Positions 27,401 to 39,400 of a stretch of DNA of 64,000 nucleotides are shown piece after piece (the first letter of the stretch is position 1; every line of letters begins with the position of its first letter). The translations under genes were made by a program, and so were the position numbers. The notes below the pieces were generated by a model, which was not told where the DNA came from, did no database searches, and was given only the letters and a program-made list of their open reading frames with translations. Source of the stretch: Gordionus sp. m RMFG-2023 (taxonomy: Eukaryota; Nematomorpha; Gordioida; Chordodea; Parachordodidae); assembly GCF_954871325.1 (NCBI RefSeq), contig NC_088776.1, positions 23,608,508 through 23,672,507 of the forward strand. The letters run 5' to 3'.

Positions 27401-30400
27401 AATATAATTGAAAAAAAATTTTTTAATTAAAAACCTTGAGATATAAGCTTTCCATCTAGAAACCATTGGATCTGAAGCCTATCATCATCGGCTGGTTCTA
27501 TTGTAGTGACAAAATGACAACTATCTCCCTCTTTAAGATTAGTAAACTTATGTAAAGGAGTGGTAAAAACAGGTTTTCTTTGAAGTCTTATTTTTGGTTG
27601 ATTTAATGTCAGATCTGCTTTTGAAATCCAATGTTGTTCTTGTTCAGTTCTACGTCTCGTAGTTTGGTCTTGATCTGAAGTTTGGGAAGGAATATGAGTA
27701 TCCCATTTAGCATCTCTTTTACCTGGTTTATAATGAATTATATTATTATAAGATTTTGTTTAGCATTTATTAAAGAAAAAAATATTAAAAAAAAAAAATT
27801 ATTTATAAATAATCTATGTATAAAAATGTTTTTTTTAATTAATTCTGATAAAATTAATACCTTTACAATCAACCACAGCAACCGCAGTTTTAGTTCCATA
27901 GTGATTAGTGGCCTTGCATTCGTAAACGCCAGAATTTTCTGCATAAATTGGCGAAATATCCAATATTGTATAACCAAAGTCATGTAAAGTTTTGGTGCGA
28001 TAGCCTAATTAAATAATTATCATCAATATGCAGTTTCAAAGTTAAATATTTATAGGATAGTGATATTAATTTTTGAATAATTATATTTATTTTTGAATAA
28101 TTATATTTATTTTTAAATAATTTTTTTATACCTCTTTGCAAAGGTTGCCCATTGAAAAACCATTCCACTTTCATATTTTGATCCTCAGCTGGTTCAAGTC
28201 TAAATTCAACATGAGCGGTATCGCCTTCGTTCAAATTGTCTAACCTCATATATCTATTTACGAAAAAGGGGGGTTCTCCAAAATGATCATCTAATAAATT
28301 ATAAATTGTATTATACAATTTTCTGTAAAGAATTTATTATTATTATTATATGATTATAATATATGTATTAAAAACACATATATATAAATTTAAATGACAT
28401 TCCATTATAACAAAATTAGCGAACAAATGTAATATTATTTTCAATAAAAATATTTATTATTGTAAAAAATCCAAATGCCAATTGACATTTCTAGTTTATG
28501 ATCTAATGATTTTAAAAGAAGTTAAAATTTAGGACCAAAACATCCTAATAGATTATTAGAAATAGGAGGTTTGAATAGAATCTTATAAATATGTAAAGAT
28601 TTTAACTTGAATTCCATATATCAAAAAAAGTTAAAGATTGAATTAACCTACCTTATTTATAATATCTCAGTTTTGTGATCAAAAATTTAAAATCGAATTT
28701 TGTGGTATATAAAGTATAATATATTTAACTATAAGAATATAAAAATATAATGAAAGAGACCGAGACTATACGGCAGGTAGAGTAAAAAGGTAAACGCCTA
28801 TAAATTTTTAATCGGAGATAGTGTCAAATTTTGTCAAAAGATATATTTCAATATATCCTATCAATATGACTGCATACATATATACATATTAATTAAAACA
28901 TTTTTTTATGGACTATTTCACCAACTCCTAAATGCCTAAGCTACCGATTAAACTTGGTCGGGGGTTTCAAGCTTATCTAATAGATGTGACAGATCTATTA
29001 AAATTAAAAAATGTTGTGTTTTAAATTTTATATTTGCCATTTTATCTTGAATGGCTTGTCATCTTACCCAGGGTCGTTGTGAATAGGAAAAAGCATGATT
29101 TACTTAATTCTAAATATCGCCACACTATAAAAGGTAGGAAGCTCAGTTTTTAATATTTACTTTCTAGTTAATGATGAGGCTATCTAAAATTTGTTGTTTA
29201 ATCCTACAAAATAAAAATTTTACCGCTAAAGAGATTAGCACCTGCCACCCAACCCCGGTCTCTTCTAAATTAGTTACATACCTTTGCAAACTACTTTACA
29301 TTTACTAAGAGCTTGGCCATTTGAATTTCTGACTACGCAAACATATTCGCCCGAATCGCTAGTTTGAGCATCGCGTATCTCTAAAACCGCAAAGCCCGAA
29401 TTTGCGTCATTAAAGATTTGAATTCTTTCGGAACTCTCTTCAATAAGAATTAATTTACCATTTTTGTACCAACCGACCTGTAAACTATTGTCTTCTTTTA
29501 TTGAGGGCACAACCTTTATTCGATATTACAAAAGAAAAATGTTTTTGATATTACCTATTATATTATCCCGATTAAGTTTCTTAGATTTATCAAAATTGGT
29601 GATTATTTGACAAATACAAATATTCATTCGTAAAAAATGAAATTCGTTTTTCTAATATTCTATTAATGGTATCTATTTATTTGTAGGTCATATAATTAAA
29701 ATTTTTTACTAAATTAAATTTAAAGTAATATAACAAGAATATTAAAATACCATAATTTTTCAAACGCAGAAGATATGCAAAAGATAAATTTTGAAGTCAT
29801 AACTTGATTTTAAATTTAAGATTCTCCTTCTGGAATATTATATTTCACAAAAAATTTAAAAGGTGAAAAGTGGTTATTTTTGTGCAGAATATAAAATAAT
29901 TTATTCTCAATAATAGATTTTAATTTAAAAATATAACCAATTTTTGTTTAAAATTATTAAAAATATATACGAAGGAATATATTAATAATTTTAATATTAG
30001 TCATAAATTTATTCGATAAGAATACCATTAGCAATGAGTAGATACGAATATTGCATATTTGATTCGTATTTGTTTTTTTTAATAGTCCTAATCAAAAGTA
30101 ATAAATAATTTTAATAAAATTACCTTCGCCTCTAATCTAATCGTGTCGTGTTTCTTGACCCTTACATCGTTAAGTTCAGTCAAAAATATCGGCCTTTTGT
30201 CGTAAAAAGTCGATCCATCAGTGACATACTCATTTTCTACTTTGTAAATTCTTTGTCCACTAGTATAATCATCTTCTTTGAAAGATTTCAGCAAAGTTTC
30301 GGGTGGTGGGTATAATTCAATAATTGTTCTTTCGACGGTTTCTTCAATGTCCTTTACCCTCGCTACTGAAGATCTCTGTGAGGAAAGCCCGGTATCTTGA

Positions 30401-33400
30401 ATTATTCTTTCATCGTCCTCTGAATCAATAAGAAAAACAATAGGAAATAGTAATAAAGGAGATAATTCTGTGAGTACTATATTATTTTTTATATCTCATT
30501 AAATAAAAGAAATCCAAATAAGTATAATTTATTTATCATACTTAAAGAAAAAGATTATTAAACCAAAGATATCAAATTCAGATTTATTTTCATATTTAAA
30601 AGTTGATAAAAAAAAATAAAACACACCGAATATAAAAAAATTAAAGCATGTGAACTATACTATTGCGTTTTTCACAAAATGTTTGTAAATTTATATAAGA
30701 AAAATTAAAATATTACACTTGTATAATAAATAGTATATAATAGCATGATATAAATAATATAATATTTAAAATACAAATAAATAATTAACATTAAATTTTT
30801 TTGGAAATTTTTCATTTCGTGATTAAGTTTTAAAATTTTATCTCCTTCTGTAAAACACAAAATATATTCTCTCCTAACCTCTAACGGTTAAGATAGCTCT
30901 AGTTGAGTCCGAGCCGAAGTTGTTTGTGGCAATGCATTCGTAAAGTCCTGCATCTTTGGTTGTTATATCCGTTATTTCGAGAATTACGACTCCATAATCG
31001 AACAAAGTTTTAATTCTAGAACCTTTATTGATGTTTAATTTAGAAATATTAGGCGATTTCTACATAAAAATAAATTTAAAATGTGCACATATACCGCCAT
31101 TGAAAGGAATTTAGATGAAATGTGAAATCATTTATACGAAATGTCTTTCAATGACGTCTATTATAGAATGACTATAGCTGCCTTCATTGCTTGTACATTT
31201 TTAGTTTTAATAAATGAAATGTCAGTCTAGGTTAGTATTAATTTCATTAGTTATAAAATATCAATAATTAAATATTAACTACTATAGCAATAATTTCATC
31301 AAATAAATTATTCTAAGTTGTTAATAAAACTATATTAAGGGAAGCAATATTCAGATTTTTCAATGACAAATTTTAAAGCACCTAAATTTTGTTCAATTCT
31401 TAACCAAATTAGGAATAATTCAACCCTAAACTTACAAAAATTAGGTGATACTATGAAATAAAATTAGTCTTCATCAAATTTAATTCAAAAAATTATTTAA
31501 ACTTTGTAATTTTTACACTATAGTAATTTCATCTTAATTTATTATTAGAGCCTTAGAGATTGAATATATCTTAAACCATTTCAAAAATTACTTACTGGCA
31601 TTTAAAATCTTGCCATCATGGTACCAGAATATTTGAGTTGTTTTATCATTTGCGGGTTCTAACCGAGCTTCAAACCTTATCTTATCCCATTCATTGGCTT
31701 GCAGATCAGAAATATCTGTTATAAACCTGGGGGGCAAATCAACTTCGGTATCAAATCGCCTATTTTCTCTGCTTTGGCCTTTTATAAACTCTAAATCCTC
31801 TTCTTCTTGAGGTGGCGGCGGTGGCGGTTGTCTCTTCTTTTTGTTAATTATAATGGGACTAAACGGAGCTGGAGAAAGAGGGGCTGGCTTTTTGAGAGGT
31901 GGGTATTTATCTCTCCACCAATAATCTGATACTTGATCTGGTTCAGGGGCTTGGGGTATAGGAGTTTTGGCTATGATTTATTTTTTTATATGCATAAATA
32001 TTTAAGATGTGATACTAAATATCAAGATTATACCGCTTTAGCAGAATTAAATTGACCAAATCCATTTTTTTAATTATACTCATTATACATTATAGTATTC
32101 TCTCCAACATTACCAAAATATAGTAAGAGGTGATTTATAGTTTAAAAAAAAAAATTCATTTGTAATATATTACGATGAACTGTTATGGGTGCGCTAATGA
32201 TTGCCTCCCCGAAATCATTAGATGCCTTGCACTTATAAACTCCAGAATCTTTGGGTTTCATATCATCCATATCCAAATATACTTTCCCTTTATCTTGTCC
32301 TGCTTTTATCTTAGGACCTTTTTTATTTAAATATGTTTTCTATTTATAATAAATAAATTAAAAAATATAAAATTTTCATAGCTTCGAAAACTCATTTTAT
32401 TTAGATAAAAAAAACTTTAAAATAACTTTCTTTCAAAGGTTGACCATCTTTAAACCAATCCACTTTGAGATTTGAGTCATCTAAAGGCTCTAACTTAGCT
32501 TCTAAATGAATTCCTTGTCCTTCTTCTAAATCGATCCCCTTCAGATCAGATTTAAAACACGGCCTCTTCTTTGGTACACGAGGCTTTTTAATTGACATGT
32601 CACCTGGAGTTAGCATAGGAGCGACTCCTTCTTCCTCTTCCTCTACAAATTTTTTCCCATCTTGATAATGGTAAATGGGAGCTCTTTCGGCTAAAATTGG
32701 TAAAATATCAATAACAATTTTAAATTCAAGAATATGAAGAATCTCATATATTAACGAAAAGATCTATATTTTTATATTATAATTACGGATATATTTAAGT
32801 CTAGTTGATATTGCGGCATAACCATTATCGCTGGTAGCTTGACAAGTGTATATACCTTCGTCAAATACTTCAGCAGGATATATTTCCAAACCAACACGCC
32901 CGTTTTCATGAAAAGTTTGAGTTCTAGCATCTTATATATTAATTATTTTTTAAAAAAATTAAATATTTGAATACCAAAATTTCCAAAAAATAATTATTTG
33001 ATGAATGATGAGTTATATATTATTATAGAGTATTTTAATTAAAAAAATTGGTTTTGAGAAAATGATTATTCAAAATTAAAATATAATACTTAATACTAAA
33101 GGCTCCCCATTTTTCAGCCATTCAATTTTTAAAGACTTATCTCCCAAGGGTACTAAATTTGCTTCAAGCTTAATCCTATCTCCATCTCTGTAGTATAACG
33201 TATCTTCAAATCGGGAAGTAAATGTCGGCTTTGAAAATTTGGGCCTAATAACTGATGTTCGTAAATATGCCTGAACTTCTTTATCCTCGCCTAATACGGG
33301 TCTGTCTCTGTCAGCATCATAAATAAACTTTTCCATCTCTAATTCATCAAATTGAGTAGTGGTTTGTGTTTCGGTAATAATTGATTTTAAAGCTTTTTTA

Positions 33401-36400
33401 AATATAAAATTCATAATAATTGTTAACCTCGTTGAGATGGATTGAATCAGTAATATTCCTAATTGCTTATAGTATAAATAAAATCCCTTTGGAATAGAAG
33501 AACACTATATATTTAAAATAAGGGAGTTAGTTAACTTTATACATTAAAATAATATCTAATGTGTTTATCTAGTATTAGTGGCTACTAAAAAATTTATATA
33601 TCATTTAATAAGAGTATATTTTAAGCGTACTCATTAAATTTAGATGTGATAAGGACGCTCTTACCTCTATTACTATAAAGTAGATTGTAATTAGGTTTAA
33701 AAAAATATACTTAGAAGCCAAGTTTATAGAATTTCATTTTAATAATTTCAAAAATGCATAGAGCACATTAAATATAAGTAAGGTATAAAAAATTATAATA
33801 CTTACGTGCCAAGCAAAGTGAAGCTGTAGAGTAGGCTTCTCCAGCTTGGTTACTGGCCCTTGCCACATAAATTCCTGAATCTGCTGGTGCAGAAGATTCA
33901 GTAATAGACAGCGAAGCATAGCCATAATCGTACACTGTATGAACACGTTTATCAGTTTTAAGTGGGGAATTATCGAAATACCAATCTATTTTAAGGTGCG
34001 GATCTGATTTAGGCTCAACCCTACATTCTAAATGAACTGGTTGGCCTTCCACTAAATTGTTTTGATCCTACAATGAAGAAATAATTATATAGTATTAAGT
34101 TTGTATAATACAGAGTTTCCCATTCAAAAAAAGGAAAAGTCCCAATCAATTGAGGATAAGTTTCAATCATAAAAGGAAAAGGCCCAAACAAAGAAGGAAA
34201 AGTGTCAATCAAAAAAGGAAAAGTCCCAAAGTTTTAGGAAAAAGTCCGATCAAAAAAGGAAAAGTGTCAAACAAAAAAGGAAAAGGTCCAATTAAAAAAG
34301 GAAAAGTGTCAATCGAAAAAGGAAAATTCCCAAAAGTAAAGGAAAAGTGTCAATCAAAAAAGGAAAATTCCCATTCAAAAAAGGAAACGTTATTTTTTAA
34401 ATTTCTTGTCAATATTTCTTAAATTTTTATTTATTTTTGTTATTCCTTCTTATTTTATTTCTAACTTTTTGCGATTTCTTTACGTTATTTTTCTTACTCT
34501 ATCTTTTCTTATTTCTAACTTTTTGCGATTTACTTTACTTTATTTTTCTTACTATATCTTCTCTTAATTTATTTTTCTTCTCATTTTTGATAATTCTTTT
34601 GTATTTTTAAAAATAATTTATAAATTTAGGTCCATTTTTTTTAACAATTCTTTACGTTTTTTTTATCATACATATACAATATTCTTTTTATGATTTTTTC
34701 ATTGTAATCTTTTACATACAATTCTAACCTTTTCAATCTCATTAAGTCATTTTAATCTTTATTTTTTAGAGCTTTTCTCAATTATTTTTCTTCTCATTTT
34801 TGATAATTATAAAAATAAGAATTTAAAAATGATTATATTTTATTAATTTACATATCGTTTGGTATTACAGTTCAAACTTGTTTAATTTTAAAAAGGTACA
34901 TTATAACCAAACGATTAATTTAATTTAACAATTGTAATTATAAATAATTTGATATTTGTCTGCCAAAAAAAATAAATAAAATTTTAAAAAATAATTATCA
35001 AAAATGAGAATTAAAAAAATTGAGAAACTCAAAAAAATAAAGATTAAAAATGACTTAAAGAGATTGAAAAGGTTAGAAATGTAGGTAAAATATTACAATG
35101 AAAGAATCATAAAAAGAATATTGTATGATGAAAAAAAAACGTAAAGAATTGTTAAAAAAATGGACCTAAATTTATAAATTTTTAAAAATACAAAAGAATT
35201 ATCAAAAATGAGAAGGAAAATAAATTAAGAGAAGATATAGTAAGAAAAATAAATTGAGTAAAGATACAAATAAAGTAAAGAAATCGCAAAAAGTTAGAAA
35301 TAAAATAAGAAGGAATAACAAAAATAAATAAAAATTTAAGAAAAATTGACAAGAAATTTAAAAAAATTACGATTTTCCTTTTTTGAATGGGAATTTTCCT
35401 CTTTTGATTAATTTTCCTTCTTTTGGGAATTTTCCTTTTCGATTAACACTTTTTTGTTTGACACTTTTCCTTTTTTGATTGAACCTTTTCCATATTTGTT
35501 TGACACTTATCCTTTTCTGATCAGACTTTTTCCGAAACCTTTGGGACTTTTCCTTTTTTGATTGACATTTTTCCTTTTTTGCTTGGGCCTTCCTTTTTTG
35601 ATTGAACCTTTTCCTTTTATGATTGACCCTTTTCCTTTTTTGATCGGATCTTTTCCTTTTATGATTAAAACTCTTTTTTTTTGATTGGGACTTTTCCTTT
35701 TTTGAATGAGAAACCCTGTAATTTGATATTGATTTTATCCAGATATTCACCAATATCGCCAACTAACCTTTAAATGAACTTTAAAATAGGGCTTGGGATA
35801 TTTGGTTCCACCGCTTATATAATGTTCTTGTTTTGTTTCGGTAATTGCCTTGGTAGTTTCATGAAGAGCCGGAACGATTATTTTTTGAACAGCTCCACCA
35901 GGCCTCAGTATAATTTGTTCTTCTAAGTAATGTTCTTCCATTTCTCTGTTGTCTCCGGACCTCTCATATTTGCTAGCAAAAAGAGAATTTTTATTATTAC
36001 CACCCGATGAACGATTATAGTAAGCCATTTTATATCCTTAATTTATTTATATATAAAGAAGAAAAACTTTCATAATTTTAAATATAATATAGACTAATTA
36101 TTGGCTAATAATTATGGTATATATAATAAGATTTCGTCAAAATAGTTTTAAATTATTATTTTTAAGTTGTAAAAATGTTAATACCATGGCATAAACGCCG
36201 TCTTAAAGAGAGCAATGAGGTTCTCGTCCTCGTTGAAATATTCTACAAAATAGTTGCTAATGATCTATTAATATTTTCAGCGTTAAATTTTCTTTAAAAA
36301 TACAACCCCATTGATCTATGCCTTATAGTTTTATGTTCTCATTAGCTCAAATTAAAATGAGACATGGCAGTAATGTATTCTTCGCCTATAGTTAATCAAT

Positions 36401-39400
36401 TAATAAATAGAAAATCTTAATTTTTTAAATTAAATTTGAAATGTTATATATCAAATTTCAAGGCTAAAATTTGTTTTGTTTTATTGTGAGAAATTTGATA
36501 AACAACAATTTGCTCAAAAAAATTTCTTCAATACCAATTATATTGATTATATTATATATAAATCAATAAATAAAGGATGTTTAAATCTGGGTAAATAAAA
36601 CATAACTGCACCTAATTTAAAGGAAACACATCGTTAGAACATTTAATTTATTATTAAAAACAATATTGTTTATAATAATTGTGCTAAATTTTATTTAATA
36701 AATGGCAATTCAGTATAAAATTTATCTATTTGGCACACATAAATAATCCAAAATTTGATTCAGAAAAAAGGATTTTCTAGATTTTTAAAAAAATGAAAGG
36801 GAAGCATTTATGGAAAATTAAATTTTAATATTTTTAATACCATCTTCGGGCTTGTCATATTTGTAAGATGATTCGTATTTGTCGGAATTTATGGGGACAA
36901 TTATGTTCGTTTGATCCCTATTATAAAATGTATAATCTTTTTTTCATTTTTAGAACAGTAAAATAATAATAAAGGAGCAATAAACACGAATTATTAGTTA
37001 TAAACATTTAGAAAATTAAATAATATGTAAGGAGAATGTAAACAAACACTTGTTAAAAGCTAAATATTTTTAATAAATTGATTGAGTTATTAAACACTAT
37101 GCTAATATTTAAATAGTAAAGCATATAAGTTCATTTTTGTATACGTTTTTAGTATTGTTTAAACGTCTCGATTTGAAATATTTTATATAGAAAAATAATA
37201 GGCAAGTCTAAAGACTTTGCTTATAGATGACACAACGGTTTCGGCATCTATTAGTGAAATCTTAAGGGTTAGGCAATGTTTTTCTGGCTAAAATGAGATA
37301 GTCGTTGGTAAAAATAGGCTCAAATCCAACCGTTTAACCGCAACGTTACCATTCAAATATATAATCATAATTAAGCAAAAATATAGAAACAATATATAAG
37401 GTAATTTATTTAATTCAAATTACAAGGTTTTAATTTATAAGATATTAAAAAAAACAATCTTGCAAACTTTTATATATATTTACTATTAAAATATCATTAA
37501 GCTGATTTCAAGCAGGTATATTAAAATAATTAAATTAATTTTTTTAGATAAATATAAGAGTGCGGTAAGAGGCTAGCAAATCAGAAAGGTTATGCTCTAC
37601 CTCTGATGTATATTTAGAACGAATTATTCGTTACTCGATTTGTATTTTACGAATAAAAAAAATATAATCTGTCGAATAATTTTTTATCTATTATCAGATC
37701 AAATTATTTGTATAACTTAAAATTTTTAGAAATTTGATTATTATTAAATATTTGTAATTATTCTTAAGTATTTAACATATTCCTTGCGGAATACTTATTT
37801 AATCGCTTTTTAAAATTTTAATAATCCATTTTTGAGAATATTTTTAAAGAATTTAATTATCGAAAATATTAGACTAAAAAAATCGAATGATCTTTTTACT
37901 ATTCGTATGAATACGAATAAGGAAAGAATTCAATTCGTATGAATACGAATAATATAACTATTTTATTCGAAAATAAGAATCGAATAAGAAAAGGCATATA
38001 TATATTCTATTCGTATTTCTGTAGATATATGTTAGGAATGTAATCTATATTGATGATTAAGATTCAATTATAGGAGTCTCTAGTCATAATTTTAATAATA
38101 AAAGTCACGTGATCTTTTATTTTTACTTATAAATACAAGCTGTAAATTAAACAAAGCTTTGGAGATGTGTATATTATATATTACCTATCTTATATAATAA
38201 AAATGTAACAAAATTCGCACACTATATCAAATTTATACATTATATACAAATATTTATACCGGTCATTAGAATCTCGGATTGGTTTCCATCCCATATTTTA
38301 AAAATAGTGATATTAATTAATAAAAAGGATATTTTTTTCTAAATTTACTGATTGACAATTATTTTATACTTAGATAAAAATTAATTTAATTTAATTGGAA
38401 AAATAAATAATGTGGTGAATTGATTAAAACTATAGATAAAATTTAATATTTTTGAATTTACAAAACATATGTCACATTAATTTATTATATAAAATTTATT
38501 ATTATTTTATAACAAAATAAATTGAAATATTTTAAAATAACATCCAAAATTTCCTTTTTTTGAAAAATCACGATCCTTTCAAGTTTGAACTAAAAAAAGT
38601 TTAAGGTTAAGATATTTTTTTATTTTTGACAAACATAAAATAAATAAATATGCTGGCATTCATTAGTTTCTGATATCTATTAGATTTATATTATGTGATT
38701 TTTAATAAATAAATAATATGTCTTATTAGTACGAGGACAGGCATTGCCCAACAAAGCCAATGATTTTGGACCCCCCCCCCCACATACCCCGCGATAACAA
38801 AAATATAAAATAATTAAATTATGGATACTGATTATGTATGGTGACTTAGATTAGAAAGCACCCTTTTGGTCTACCTCCTGGCATTTCAACGCCATTGCAT
38901 CGTACCCCCAAGTCTAAGGAGGTTCATCACCCCCCCCCCAAACCACAAAAAGATTAAAATAAAGCGTTCATTTAGTTTTATTATCTATTAAAATGAGTTT
39001 AGTCGCAATCTTTATGTTTTCTTGGTAAAATTTAATTCATTTATGAAAGACTGACACTTATAAAAAAAATTATGTTTAATCATAAAAATTAGCAACGTAA
39101 TCTATTTGAATACTCATTCAAAATGATAGAACTGAATTTCATTCTTTTTATTGTGATTTTATATTTTATAATTACAAAATTTATTCGCTTTAGTAAATAA
39201 TAAAGAAAAATAAGAATAATTTCTTAATTCTCATATATAAATGATAAGATATTCAACAACAGTCAATGCTGCTGATTTTTTGTGAAAAATACGAAATATT
39301 TGAACACATTGATAATAATTTATGAAATATAAATATACAAGTGATTGTGTCAAACTATAAAATAATGTAAAAATCTCTTTTATTTTCAACACATAACCGT

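Larger units (their letters stand above)
34111..35718. mobile_element. Foldback element with minisatellite arms, TA target site, Tc1/mariner-like
   Basis: A large inverted repeat. The left end reads TA|CAGAGTTTCCCATTC and the right end, reverse-complemented, reads TA|CAGGGTTTCTCATTC. Both tips carry an array of about 20-bp units (core AAAAAAGGAAAAGTSYCAAT) at 34125-34390 and, inverted, 35374-35705. Further in, the arms match again (for example TTTCTAACTTTTTGCGATTTC at 34459 against its complement near 35290). A short centre lies around 34860-34960, flanked by TCGTTTGGT and its complement. The TA flanks suit Tc1/mariner; the CAGRG start also occurs in hAT elements. No transposase is encoded. 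Confidence 0.75.
34068..35767 (-). other. Intron 5, 1.7 kb, almost all foldback element
   Basis: The element at 34111-35718 makes up 1,608 of 1,700 bp. Without it the intron would be about 92 bp, similar to several neighbours. Confidence 0.75.

Noticed and set aside
34125-34390. Regularly spaced short repeats as a CRISPR array
   Set aside because: Units are contiguous and imperfect without unique spacers, inside an animal intron and an inverted repeat.
34150-35762. Lys-rich open frames in the foldback element
   Set aside because: They are translations of the 20-bp minisatellite on either strand, not genes.
35747-36028. ATG with MAYYNRSS as the start of the protein
   Set aside because: An acceptor eight bases upstream joins exon 4 in the correct phase, and upstream exons with Ig1 exist; kept only as a possible alternative start.
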